The notes: generated from the letters alone by a model not told the origin. DNA of 64,000 bases from Lycium barbarum (GCF_019175385.1 NC_083348.1:49498950-49562949); one strand, 5' to 3'; counted from the first letter of the stretch, positions 47,778 through 60,942 are shown. A program made the numbers and translations.

Positions 47778-50700
47778 ATGGAGAAGCACATTTTCTTGAT
47801 GATTCTTCTCTTTATGGTTACATATTTCTCCGTTTCTATATCGGTTGCTTCCTCAAATGAGACTGACCAAGAATTCCTACTAGCTTTCCAAAATCTTGTT
47901 ACAAGTCCCAGTCTCTTTTTGGCCAAGAACTGGACCAGGGATATTTCTTTTTGCTCTTGGTTTGGTGTCACTTGCAATTTGAAAAAGCAAAGGGTTGTGG
48001 CCTTGGCCCTTCCTAATTTGCAACTTGAAGGCACAATTTCCCTATCTTTGACAAATTTGTCTTTTCTTAGAGAGCTCAACCTTGGGAACAACAACTTCTA
48101 TGGTGGCATCCCGTATGGCATTGGCCACTTGCCTCGCTTGCGAGTGCTTGATGTCCAAAACAATCAGCTCCAAGGAACTGTCCCGACAAGTCTGTTTCAA
48201 CACCAGAGAATACGCATAATTTCATTGTCTTGCAATAAACTCAGTGGTTCAATGTTGAAAGAGACATGGGATGCACTGGAGCTCAGAGTCTTGGATCTCA
48301 CAAACAATAGCCTCACAGATCAAATTCCTCCTTCTATTGGAAATGCCACAAAGTTGACGAAATTGAGGTTGTCCGGGAATAGAATCAACGGCAACATTCC
48401 AAAGGAGATTGGTAATCTAAGCCAACTTGCAGAGTTGTCATTGGCCGATAACAACTTATCTGGTCCCATTCCTGCAACACTTTTTAGTATTTCGTCGCTC
48501 CTTGCCTTACATCTGCAAAAAAATAGCCTGTCTGGCCCTCTCTTGCTTGATGAAGGGCACACTTTTTCAAATCTAAAGTTTATGAGATTATATGGCAATC
48601 ACATTTCTGGTCACATTCCTTCTAACATTTGCCAACTCACAGAGCTCAAAGTTCTATCCATATCTCTCAACAACATAACTGGAGAGATACCCACAAATAT
48701 TGGTTGTCTAGCCAAGCTCGAGGCATTCCATATTGGATATAACAAAATAAATGGGATTGTTCCCCTTTCATTGGGCAATATTTCAACTCTGCAGTATCTT
48801 AGTTGTCCAAACAATCACGTAGAAGGGCCAATTCCTCAAGAATTAGGGAAACTATCAAACTTGAGGTTGTTAGATTTTCAAGAAAATTATAATCTTATCG
48901 GTGAAATTCCAAAGGATGTTTTCAACATTTCTTCTATGGAAGTTATTTCCTTGAATTTAAACAACCTCTCCGGTAGAATTCCAGCAACTACAGGTCTTCA
49001 TCTTCCGAACCTTAAGGAGCTTTACTTGGCACACAATCAGATCGAGGGGCAAATTCCACCATTCATAACAAATGCTTCCAAGCTTTCTGAGTTGGTGCTA
49101 GCTGCAAACATTTTCACCGGCAACATTCCTAATAATTTGGGATCTCTTCGTGAGCTGGAAGGATTGTTCCTAGTAGATAATCAACTCATCAATGAACCAA
49201 GTAAACATGAGTTATTATTCTTAAATTCATTGGTGAACTGCAGGATGTTGCAATATCTATCGGTTGGTCACAATCCGTTAAATGGATTTTTTTCCAATTT
49301 TGTTGGGAATCTGTCATCAACCATTGAATACTTTGAAGTAGCAAATGCAGGAATCAATGGCTCCATACCCAAAGGCATAGGCAACATGAGCAGTCTAATG
49401 ATGCTGGACTTTCAGAAAAACAACTTGATGGGGAGTATTCCTTCAGAGGTTAGTAAGCTTAAGAAAATCCAAGGGCTATATCTGAATAACAATAAATTGC
49501 AAGGAAATATTCCAGAGGCAGTATGTCAATTATCTAATTTGGTTCAATTGACTTTGTATGGTAATGAGCTCTCTGGGGTGATCCCAGAATATATAGGAAA
49601 TCTAAGCATGCTACAAAAACTTTGGTTGGGTTCCAATAATTTTGCATCAAAGTTACCTCTGAGTCTTTGGAAAATGACCGGTCTTCTTCATCTAAACATT
49701 TCACGGAATTCTATACAAGGGGAAGTTCAACAACATATCGGAGAACTAAAGGCCATTGTAGTACTAGATCTTTCTAGTAACCACTTTTCAGGCATGATAC
49801 CAAGCAGAATAGGGGACCTCGAAAACATGCAATATCTCTCCCTATCAAACAACTCCTTTTTGGGTTCAATTCCATTATGTTTTGCAAACTTGATAAGCGT
49901 GGAATTTATGGATCTGTCATTAAATTCCATTTCAGGCGCTATTCCTAAGTCATTGGAAAAACTTTCACACCTTAAAAGCATTAATGTTTCATTTAATGAT
50001 TTAGAAGGCGAAATACCCAGTAGTGGTGTGTTTGCGAATTTCACTTCGCGATCTTTCAAAGGGAATAGAGGTTTATGTGGAATGCACTTGTTGGCAGTTC
50101 CTGCTTGCGCTATCACCAATCCTAGACATCATGCAAAGTCTAGGCTTATGCCAATCGTTACTCTGGTAGTTTCTTCATCCTTTCTGATATTTTTATTGGT
50201 CTCAATTTGGATAATGAAACAACAAAGGAAAGGAGAGTCAAAAGATGTAGAAAAGGTACCAAGTATCACGACTTATCCATTGATTTCTTATCACGAGATT
50301 CAACGAGCAACAAACAATTTTGATGTATCAAATTTAATTGGTGAGGGAGGTTCTGGCTCGGTGTATAAAGGCACATTATCAAACGGAATGGTGGTGGCCA
50401 TAAAGGTTCTGGACATGCAAAACGAGGAAGGTGCTAAAAGATTTGACACTGAATGTGAAGTGATGAGAAATGTTAGACACAAAAATCTTATTACATTAAT
50501 TACTACTTGCTCTAGCAAATACGTAAGAGCCTTTGTCCTGCAATATATGCCCAATGGGAGTCTTCAGGATTGGTTGTACAAAGAAGAGTGCCACTTGAAT
50601 CTCCATCAAAGAGTCATCATAATGCTTGATGTGGCTGTGGCAATTGAGTATCTACACCATGGTTATGACACTCCAATAGTTCATTGCGATCTAAAGCCAG

Positions 50701-51343
50701 CCAACGTTCTTCTGAATGAAGATATGGTGGCTCATGTTGGTGATTTTGGCATCTCTAAAATCTTAGCGGTAAGCAAATTCATGACACATACCGAGACATT
50801 GGGCACTCTTGGTTACATTGCACCAGGTACACTAGTCTCTTCTTTTTATGCCTTTTAATGAAACCTTTCTCTTGAATTTTATTTGTCTTACTTAAACCCT
50901 TTAAAATTTTAGAACTAAATAAATTTTGCCTTTGATAGAACATAATTATTTTTATAGTTCAAATAAGTAATCAATTTGTTTTATTTTTGTTCTTCTAAGA
51001 ATATGGCTCAGAAGGAAGGGTGTCCACTAGTGTTGATGTTTATAGTTACGGCATCATGTTGATAGAGGTATTGACAAAAAGAAGACCAACACATGAAGAT
51101 ATATTCAATGAAAATTCCGTTTTGAGGCAGTGGATAAGACGAGCATTTCCAAGGACTGAGGCCAAAGTTGTTAATGCTAATCTTTTTCATGAGAAAGAAC
51201 ATATGACTTCCCAATGTGAAACCTGTATAGACACCATGATAGAGTTGGCTTTAGACTGTACAAAGAAAAAGCCAGAATCAAGGATAACCATGAAAGATGT
51301 TGTCAAGAGGCTTACCAAAATCAAGAACACATTGGAGACATAA
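47778..51343 (+). CDS. LRR receptor-like kinase, subfamily XII-like, non-RD
   Basis: The predicted protein has 1130 residues, from exons 47778-50826 and 51000-51343. It probably sits in the plasma membrane and senses an extracellular ligand. In order: a signal peptide (about 1-25), an N-terminal cap with CSWFGVTC, about 28 LRRs (about 73-750) with the LxxLxxNxLxGxIP pattern, a C-terminal cap with GLCG and PAC, a membrane span (about 790-812) and a kinase domain. Kinase motifs are GEGGSGSV, VAIKVL, HCDLKPAN (969-976) and DFG (989-991). Cys instead of Arg before the catalytic Asp marks a non-RD kinase, as in FLS2, EFR and Xa21. The start is the first in-frame ATG. The intron falls within the APE motif (CCAG|AATATGG), a common place in this subfamily. 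No break is visible, so it looks functional. The ligand cannot be told. Confidence 0.93.
50827..50999 (+). other. Intron of the receptor kinase
   Basis: It has a GT start (50827) and AG end (50998-50999), is 173 bp and AT-rich. Splicing gives APEYGSEGRVST, restoring the activation-segment end. Without splicing the frame would end at 50858, before kinase subdomain IX. Confidence 0.9.
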
Positions 51344-51570
51344 AAGTTAAAATCTCTGAAAAGGGTGTTTTTTCGGAACTGCAAGTTAATATGTTTTTTT
51401 TTTACCTAGTCTTGTTAGTAAAATCTTCCCTAACTACTTAGAGTACTCCTGTAATGTGTAATGTATGTATTCAGAGTGTTGCATTTCCTAATTTTACAAT
51501 TCCTGTTTGAATGATTTTTATTTTGATTTGAAGACTTTTCTTTTGTTAGTAATTATGGTATGAATGCTTG

Positions 51571-51576
51571 AATAAA
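51571..51576 (+). terminator. Possible poly(A) signal
   Basis: AATAAA lies 228 bp after the stop codon. Plant signals are loose, so this is a candidate only. Confidence 0.35.
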
Positions 51577-51938
51577 TCAGAAATATGATGAAGGTGTTTG
51601 ATTACACTATTTTTTTTCTTTGCGTTTGCAAGCTTCCAAATATCTCTTCCATCGCTTTTACTCCCTCCTTCATATTTTTGATTCAGTAGTTTCTGGACAA
51701 TTGTGTATAAGTGTTACATTCAAATAAACATTAGGTGCTGTGTTCCTCAATAAGGAACTTGATATAAACATCCATAATATATAAAATATGTTGGAAAGAA
51801 TAATTCAAAGTTGTAGGAAATTAAAATTGGGTTGGATTTGGTGTTTTAATGCATGTCTAGTTAGCATTTATAATAAAATTTATATAGAAATAGGTTTTCC
51901 AGTTTATACTCAAAATAGGTTTCATACTATACGGTGCT
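51577..51938. other. Intergenic sequence after the receptor kinase
   Basis: AT-rich, with no coding frame of note and no repeat recognised. It ends where the truncated LTR begins. Confidence 0.5.
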
Positions 51939-53836
51939 TGTCACGACCCAGCCGTAAGGCCGTGAGGAGTACCCGGAGCTAGCCTACCGAGCACCCCCTA
52001 GCATGCTTCTTCTAATCTTATGTCGGTGGACCACATATCTAACTCACAATTATCATAATCTGTACGGGCATGAATTCTCAAACAAAAGCTCATCTAGATA
52101 ATTATCATCAACTATGTACCATATATATACACACAAGCCATCAAGGCTACAAAAATGATAAACAAAATATGAACCGGTGAGGTCTATGAAACGCCTAGCT
52201 ATACACACATGTCTACGAGTCTCTATATAGAGTGCAAGAAATCACAAAGACGGGAGAGGACCCCATCGTGCCGAAACATGTACAGAAAAGAGTAATACCA
52301 ATAAACTGCAGCTCCAAAGTAAGTGGAGTGCTCATGAGAATCCGCTGATGAAGCACCTAAGGATCAGATCCGTCTCCCTGCCTACCTGCGGGCATGAATG
52401 CAGCGTCCACAAGAAAATGACGTCAGTACGAATAATGTACTGAGTATGTAAGGCATTAATAACAACATAATAGGGATATAAGAAGCATAAGATAAAAGAG
52501 ATAATCTGTACATCTGATTACCTTTCAAGGCGGATATCATGCATGTTTAGCTTTTCCTTTCAAAAGAACATCCATATGTATATAGTAAATTGCCCGACCA
52601 TATAGGTACGGTGTTCTCATCATATGTATAGTATACTGCCAGGCCATATAGGCACGGTGTTATCATCATTATCTCGCATCCGGGCATCCCACGTCCGGGA
52701 CGATATCATAAGCTGTCCACTACAGTTGTGTGCGCATCTACGTGTCTACCCGGCCGAATATAGCGCAGAACAGAGTGAGAAAATACATACATAAATATAT
52801 AAAGCATGCATGAGATCCCAAATAAAGCGTTACTACTCTATCGGAGTGACGTAAGGTCGGTAAACCTCCGATTTCTATTATGGAGTCATCATCATCATTA
52901 TATCTCACCTTGGAGGAACAACTATTATAAGATGAGATTAACAACCATGGATACAATCGATAATCAGGTGACAAACTCAATAACATCATGAGAACATTAA
53001 AAACTTTAAGCTTTGGCATTTTTAGAATTGAAATCATCATCATAATCGCCATCATTATCATCACGAAGAACATTGTCGACAATATCATAAGAATCATGGA
53101 AATTATGGGCTTCCAGTGTTTCTAGGAATAGGAATATTGTGAATATCATGTGGAGGTTCACAACTATGGAATCATGCCTTTACAAAGAAAAGGGGTTAGC
53201 CTTACATACCTTCACGTCTTCTTAACTACTAAACGTTTTCCTCCAAAGCTCTCAAACTCTACATTCAAGAGAATTCATGCGAAGTTTAAGTCATTGAAAA
53301 CATTCTTAAGCCCAAACTAACATAATTACGAACTAACGAAATTTGGGCAGTACTTTCCTTATTTTACCAACTTCCACCATATTATAAAACAACTCCCAAA
53401 CAACAATAACAACATCCATAATATCATAATCAAGAAGTTATATCCAATTTAATTTCAAATTTAACCAAAATCCCCTTTTCAAGTTCATCCTCTTCACTTC
53501 AACACTTATAGCTTCTCCACTTTAATTCTTTTCCTTTCTAGGAGTTACTAAAACTTTACATCAACCCAACCGTATAAATAAGATGAAGAACATACCTTAC
53601 AATAGAAGAATTTCAACCCACTCAACTCCCTCCAAGATCAAGTTCAGCACAACTTTGAAAGGAAGCAAGAACAATCACCTTCCATGGATTTATCTTGAGG
53701 TTTTGATGTTTGATCTTCCCTCTTGATGATATAGAAAGGTGTGGAGTGATGGGGAACCTTCAAGAACTCTTAAGAAGCCTGTAGAAGTGTGGGTAAATAA
53801 GTGTGGGAAGTTGGAATGAAAATAAGGTCTCTTAGC
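51939..53836 (-). mobile_element. Truncated gypsy LTR
   Basis: It starts TGTCACGACCC (the 3' end of the LTR, on the - strand) and matches, in reverse, the LTR at 2021-4258 and 33330-35542. This includes the conserved block (52385-52450) and a GACGGG/CCCATC hairpin (52249-52267). Similarity stops near 53836, before the expected GTAACA-type end, so the upstream part is missing. No TSD was found. Confidence 0.7.
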
Positions 53837-54591
53837 GTAAGAGTCAACCACCTGTAATATTAGAAAGTCTAGACTAAGAATGGACTGAGTGCGATAAGAA
53901 AACCATGAGCAGACGACATTGAATTTTTAGGGATAGTTTTAAATTATTTAAGCTTATTCAGATCAGACCTAAAGAGAATGATGTTATTAAGTTACTACAA
54001 GAAGCAAATATTACTATGAGATAAAAGATATGAAAATTCCCCCTTCGGTTATGTGATTAAGTATTTATCCCCGATGAGGATAGTATGATATAATTTTGAA
54101 AGTGTATAGGGAGTTTGGGGTTAGCTGTTCCAATTTCTCATTTGAAACAGATGAAATTTCCCTAAGTATGATCCATGTCTATAATTCAGAAGGATAGTAT
54201 ACAACCCCAGAATAGAGTCAGATGAGGAGGAAAGTTAGAAATAACCCTATGCTTCACTTTAGTACTCAGAGAAGAATTAGAGAATATGATGCTAAAAAGT
54301 GGTAACAGAAGCTTAGTAAGTAAGTTTGAGTAATACAGTGAATTAGAAATTTTCAGCAGAGTTAGTAGAAGTATGATTTGAGTTACTTAGTCAAGTTAAT
54401 ACTAATGAGTGGGCAACCGTCTAAATACACTGAAGGCGGGTTAGAACCCAAAGGGTTTAAGTTAAATTCGAGGTATAGACATGGGTGAAAGAAGAAAACC
54501 ATCTAAGCAGTAAGAGAGCAACCAACAGAAGAAGAGTCTTTAAGAATTATCATAAAAGACTTTTTCCCCAAGACTGACAAAGCCATGTTAT
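53837..54591. mobile_element. Non-coding LTR-element interior, left part
   Basis: The text is AG-rich with no motif of retroelement proteins. It continues in 57664-58839 across the solo LTR at 54592-57658. It resembles the style of the LARD-like interior but is not a clear copy of it. Confidence 0.4.
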
Positions 54592-57500
54592 TGTCACGAC
54601 CCAACCCCGTGGGCCGCGACCAGTGCCCGAGCTGGGCACCTATACGTACCCGATACCCCAAATTAGCATATTAACAGAATAATAATATAATAATAATATT
54701 AGTGGTCGCTATAGAACTTAGCAGAAAAGCAGACTTGGCACACATAGGCCGATAAGGCCATCACAGAACAGAATATCCCAAACATATGTACAGAACCCAC
54801 ACAGATGTATCCACAGACCTCTACAGAACATATCATAATCATAAGACGGGACAGGGCCCCGTCATACCCTGAACAAAGTACATATCCAGATAGCAGTGAC
54901 AGACTGTACCAAAAGATGGGCCCTGTAGAAGAGAGCGCCCCAAATAGCAGAAATAGGATCCTAAACGTGTGGATCAGCAAACCTGTCGTCTGTACCTGCG
55001 CGGCATGAAAACGCAGCCCCCGAAGAAAGGGGGTCAGTACGAAATATGTACTGAATATGTAAAGCGGAATCACAGAAGTCAAATCATAATGGTTACAGAA
55101 AATGAGTACAGAATCCAGAGTGTCAAATGCATATTTCCAAAACAGACAGAATGCGTACAGAAACATATGTCATATCATATCATATCATATCCGGTCCCTG
55201 ACACGGGACTCGGCAGACAGAATGTGGCCACCCTCCCGACGCTGGTGCCACTATACAGAGGAATCAGAAAAAGGGGCGTGGCCCCGTATCATATAATATC
55301 ATATCAAAATGGCCATACAGATCAGATCAGAATAGGCGGACATGGCACATCATACTCCACAGACCCATGTACGCGTATACCTGCCCCCTCACACCGGGAC
55401 GCGGCGAACAATGCAGAGAATTACGCTTGACAACATATCCTGGCCCGGGCTCAGTGTGGGAAACATTGGGACATCCACGAGTGGAGTAGTGAGAGACTAA
55501 TGCAATTTAAAAATATAATAAATGTTTTCAAAGACTCGATGAAGCGTATCGAAGACAAACAAATCCAATGGGGTCGGACGGAATCATAATAAATGTATTT
55601 CGGATATCATAATAAATTACAGAAGTATAACTTTCCCGAAGTCATTCCGAGTGTCAAAATAATTTATAATATTTAACAGAATATTTAAAATAATATTCGT
55701 TAAGCGATTAGTAGGGTAATTAAAACATTTCTTTCAAAAATCGCTTAAAAAGGAAGCTTTAACACATTAGGGGCAAAACCGTAAATAGCGGGCCCGCCTT
55801 GGGACAAACAAGGCGGCGGGCTCAAATTGTGTCCTCTAAGCATATAGTATCACCTAAAAAGGTTATACAAACATTCTATGATTTTCTGAATAATTTAGAG
55901 CAAAATTGCATAATTTCAGAAAAAAAAAAGCGTATCAAAATGGTTCAATTCTACTGAAGGAAAAACTGAAATTTTGTCTTGCGGATTCCGAGGGCCAAGA
56001 GGTCCTTCGAGGCCCGGATCCGACCCTAACACACTAGGGGCATGCCAAGGGAAGAATTGGGTTTACTTTACATACCTTTCACGCTCCTTAAGCCTTTCCA
56101 ATATCACTTCCCGTTACGTCGAAAAACTGCAATTGGTCAAGTTTACCAATTGTGAATTATTAATGTCATTATTTCAACTTTAAGCATATTTGGCTACCGA
56201 AATTTCGGCAGCACTTCCCCTATACATATGACACCCCGAGAATTCAACTCGGCTATAAATCATCAACAACAACCCAAACGACAACAACAATATCAACAAT
56301 GAACATTAAAAACACAAATATCCTTCAACTAGTCATTTTTCTCACAAGTTGACATAATCTTCAATTCAACCCAACTTTCAACTAAGATCAATAATTTCAT
56401 ATTCAACAACCATCATGATCATCACCATATAGTTCTAGAAACATTTCATATCGTTTTCCTTAAGATATACACTCGATATACATGATATACAATCTTCCGC
56501 CAAAATCATAACTTATGCAAAACATCAAATCTTTGGCATACAACTTCATAACAAGTTTCCAACTTCCAAATTCATCAACCATAATCATAATTCACATCTT
56601 AACAACTTCATTTCCATAATATCACAAAATTATTCTAAAGTGACATAATCATCTACATTCCAACTTCAACCAAAATTCATTCAACTTTCATTCCCAATAT
56701 AATTTCCATCATAACCACAACTAGAATGCAACATAAAATTCAACTCATATATGTATACAACATATATAGACCCATGGCTACATATATATATACATACCCA
56801 CTTTGCAAACTTCCTTATTTCCATAATTTCTACTCATTTCCACATACCACAACATAAACAAACCTTCATAACATAAGAAAAAGGAATTGATTCTTACCTT
56901 TTTCTACAAACTTCTTCACTTGAACAAGTTGTCAACTTGAAGAAATAAGTGCTCCTTCTTCCAAAACAATTACACCAAGTTGTAGAGGACACTTAATTTA
57001 GTAGGAATTCAACAAGAAAATAATTTTAGAGGCAAGATTTTGAGGGGTGATTTTTCTATGGCCAAACCCGAAATGCCCTCTTTTTGTTCTTGTTTTTCTC
57101 TTTTTTTTCCTCCTATTCTTTCTCTTGAAAGTTCTATGGAATTTGGATGATTAAGTGGTCTTTTATTCATTGACCACATGACTTAATTCCATGGGCTTGG
57201 ATCCTTTTTATGGACCATGGCCGAATGACTCCTCACTTGGGCCTGAATTTTATTTTTTCATTTTTTTGGGCCAACTCGGTTGGTCCCGAGTTGGGCCTAG
57301 CCCACTGACCTTTCGACCTTAAAACGTTCATATCTCCTTGTACCGACGTCACCTGGGAACCCACGACCTATGGATGGAAAGCTGATTCAATTATCTACAA
57401 CTTCTATTTCAAGGTATTTTCGAAATTCCAAACTTACAATACAGTTTTTGCCCCCCAAAGTCAGGTCACCCGAAAACGTTTTCTTAAAAATATTCGTTTG

Positions 57501-57658
57501 GAGGGTTTCCACTTTGATTTGGTCCAAAGGTACTTCATGAGTTGTGTTTAACTTTACATATGTGATTCATATGACTTTTCAGATGTTCCAAAAAAAATCT
57601 CGGTATGTGGGCCCCACCCCAGCAGATGCTCCGAGGTTCAAAAATACGGGATATAACA
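54592..57658 (-). mobile_element. Solo LTR of the LARD-like family
   Basis: TSD GTTAT lies at 54587-54591 and 57659-57663. It is 3067 bp with TGTCACGACC...GGGATATAACA ends. It shares CCGAAATTTCGG, the CCCCC/GGGGG hairpin (55017-55021 with 55029-55033) and a perfect GACGGG/CCCGTC hairpin (54845-54863) with the LTRs of 8135-18184 in reverse, but it is diverged from them. Confidence 0.88.
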
Positions 57659-57663
57659 GTTAT

Positions 57664-58839
57664 GCCTGTTATGTACATTAGAAACCCATTCATTTAAGTA
57701 ATCCAACTTTCCCACTAAGTAAGACTTGCTTGAAGTAAGCTAAATAAATTAGTCATCAGTATTTTAGAGGAAATTAGCGGAACCACTAGATGACCACTTA
57801 TCGCTAACTTAAGGGATACACAGGCTTTAGACATCTGCTTTTGAACTAAGGGGGAGATAATATGATAAGGTGTCGATATAGATGTTATGTTTCGTATGTT
57901 GATAGGCGTCAGAGGATAATGTCAGAGGATCACAGTTTCATGTAGCTAAGATAAAGTATGTGGAATTCGTCTTTTGTCATGTCACTGAGATCAAGTTTTA
58001 GGGCGAATAAAAGGTTTAAGAGTGTAACGTTTCCAATTCCAGAATAATTCATGCACTATGTGGTACTAATGGCCAGACGTACTCTACTCGTTCCTTTTGT
58101 ACCTATATCAAGCCCATGTTAGAGCTTTACACTCTACGATTAAGATACTAAGAAGTAAGACTATATATGATACTAAGATATGTAAGGTTTAAAGACTAAG
58201 AATCCTATGGAATGCCCACCTGGTCCTTGAACAAGGGAAAAATGCCATAGGTAAATGATTTATTTCAACTCCAAAGATATGCTACCTACGTTCTCACGTA
58301 CTCGTGCCCACGACCGGCTTCTTTGAACATCCACATATAGAAATAGCATAACAGTGGGGTTGGTAGGTAATGATAAGAGTAAGTCAAGATGGACGTCCTA
58401 CCCACGAATCTACGTAACTTATGCTTATGTTCCTCTGGCTCCTGTTTTAAAGCAGCTCGTAGCTTGGCACAAAGGATGCCATTTTCTTTTTCGAAGTACC
58501 TATGCCCTGTTTAAGTTCAAGGTAGCTTTCTACTTATGCCTTAGGTGCTTGATGAACGAAGCATTCATGCCTATGATCCTTTCCTTCATGAGTCATATTT
58601 TATAATGAGGGTGTCGACTTACAGTAATAAGAGTAAACTATGTTTAACCCTGTCCCATTCTGTAAGTATAGCTAAGTTCCAAAAGTGATATCTTATCCAT
58701 CCCTATGTCTCTAAGTACTCAAGAGTGAAGCCTACAACTTATACTCCATTTAAGTCACACTTATGTCTTATTCACACTTCAATATTCATGACCCAATGTC
58801 CAAATGTCATGGTATGTAGCTTCGAAGTACTTATGTAAA
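57664..58839. mobile_element. Non-coding LTR-element interior, right part
   Basis: It joins 53837-54591 across the solo LTR. A purine tract AAGGGGGAGATAATA near 57850 could be an old PPT, but no LTR start follows clearly. No supported gene; the 83-codon frame at 58354-58605 shows no family. Confidence 0.4.
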
Positions 58840-58904
58840 TGTTACACCTCGGAAATTTCCCCGTGAACGTACAGTGAAAAGTTGCAGGTTTGCACTTTGG
58901 CCCA

Positions 58905-59170
58905 GTTGGTCGTAAAGTGGAATACGGCCCGTAAGGTAGTTTACAGACCGTAAACTGCTATCGTCGTCCAACCTTCCAAGATTTCAACTTTCTGCCAAAT
59001 GTCTAAATGGCTAAATACGACCCAGAATACAGACCGTAAATCGAAATACGACCCGTAAACTGTGACCGTAAACAACTATGACTCTAGCAAACCGTTATGG
59101 TTCTGTTATGCTTAAATACGGTCGCGAAGGACGGACCGTAAATCAGAATACAACCCGTAAAGTGGGTTTA
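58905..59170. repeat. Array of ACGGCCCGTAA/TTTACAGACCGTAAA motifs
   Basis: At least twelve copies of CCGTAAA, TACGACC or TTTACGG variants lie in both orientations. The array starts 65 bp after the LTR start. Confidence 0.8.
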
Positions 59171-60624
59171 CGATCACTGTGCATCCCGACTACTGTTTAT
59201 AAAAAAATCAGATTTTATGATTAATATAAGGGACCTTTTTCATTCATTTTCATTTCATTTCTCATCTACACCACTCAAGAACTCTCTAGAAAATTCTCAA
59301 AACACTTCAACCATAAGAATAACAAGGAAATCAATGATCAACAACATTAAATCCATGAAACAAAGTGTGTGAAACTCAAGTGAAGTTCATCCAAACAAAG
59401 AAGTTCCAAGAAAGGTGAAGTAGGGTTTTGGTGCAAAAGAAAAGATTCCACCCTAGGCTTGTTCCACCATCATCTAAGGTAAGTTTCATGACTCCATCAT
59501 GTTGGTTAAGGTATTGGAAAGCTAAGATGCTGGAATGGTAGGAAAACATAGAAGATGGGTCTTAAAATGGATTAATAGTGTCACAATTGAATGGTAGTTG
59601 AACGGAATCATAAATGTTGATACGCTATGATTATGAATATGTTGAAAAGGATGCTTAGACTATGAAATAAGTATCATATATGGGGAAACGTGATAATGAG
59701 TTATAAGTATAAATGTCGAGAAATTAGAGAGAAATGGTGGATTGTGGTTAGTGCATGTAAATGATGATTGTTGATTTTAATATTGCGAGTGTTTGGGAGT
59801 TAATATAGAATATGGGAAAAGTAGTATAAACAAAGGAAGTTCCGCCTAATTTTCCCTAGAAATAGTAGCGCGTTCTTATAGTCGATTAACTAACGTAAAT
59901 GCAAATTCTCTTTTGATGGTAGAAACGCGATATCGAAGGAGAACAAGCGAATGATAGCTTAGTTAAACGTCAAAGGTATGTGAGGCTAGTCCCTTCTTTC
60001 TAATGGCATGAATCCTACAGCGTAACTTATTTCTTATCCATGAGCCTATGTCTATCATTAGCTACACAAGGTAATGAGTTAAAGTATAGAAAGTCTAATG
60101 ATGTTATTTATCGGTTACACTCACCTTATATGCTAATTCCTTCAAGGTGAGGCAGAATGTCCATGATTGTTCCATAATGCAATCGGGGGATCACGACCTT
60201 ACGTCACCTCGATAGAGTATGGTTGATCTTGAGCCTTATGTATGTATTATGATAAGCTGAGCATATTGTGATGAGCATATACTGATATTACTATTACACC
60301 ATGCCTATTTGGCCGGGAAGTCACCGCCAAGGCAGGCAGCTATGCGATACACGATGGCCAGATGGCATGGGCAGACACCACTAGTGGGCGGCATGAGATG
60401 TTACCCCGGATACGGGAGGCCTGGACGCAGGCTAATGTTATGATTATCACACCGATCCGATACGGACGGGCAGTTTATACATGATGCATATATGATATGA
60501 TGATGAGCATGAGTAAGACAGCATGGCTTGTTTTCCTTATACTTGACAGTCAGATTCAGATGTTCTATACTGATATCTTCTTTACATCATTGTCTTATTT
60601 CGTTGTTTATGCCTCTCATACTCC

Positions 60625-60683
60625 GTACAATATTCGTACTGATGTCCGTTTTATTTGGACGCTGTGTTCATGCCCACAGGTAG
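60625..60683 (+). other. Conserved LTR two-hairpin block (copy 5)
   Basis: GTAC/GTAC is followed by GTCC (60644-60647) with GGAC (60657-60660), then TTCATGCCCACAGGTA. Confidence 0.6.
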
Positions 60684-60902
60684 ACAGGGGGGAGAGCTCG
60701 ATCCAGATCCGTAGTAGTTGTTAGCTGATTGGAAGCCCTCCATTGTCCCGGAGGTGCTTATGATTATTCTTTTGTGTATATATAGCCATGTATGTGTAGT
60801 TTTGGGCACGACGGGGTCTTGTCTCGTCCCTATGTTCAGTACTCCAGTAGAGGCTCGTAGATACGCAGTGCGGGTTAGATGGTCTCACGAGGTCGCCACT
60901 GT

Positions 60903-60942
60903 ATATATATATATGTGTGTGTGTCTGTGTGTGTGTGTGTAT
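60903..60942. repeat. TA/GT microsatellite
   Basis: TATATATATG is followed by a GT run interrupted once by CT. Confidence 0.9.

Noticed and set aside
50827..50858. Receptor kinase truncated at 50858.
   Set aside because: GT/AG borders and restoration of the APE motif show an intron, and the remaining kinase subdomains follow in 51000-51343.
53837..58839. Treating 51939-53836 and 58840-61129 as the two LTRs of one element.
   Set aside because: They are in opposite orientation, and the gag-pol frame follows the second one.
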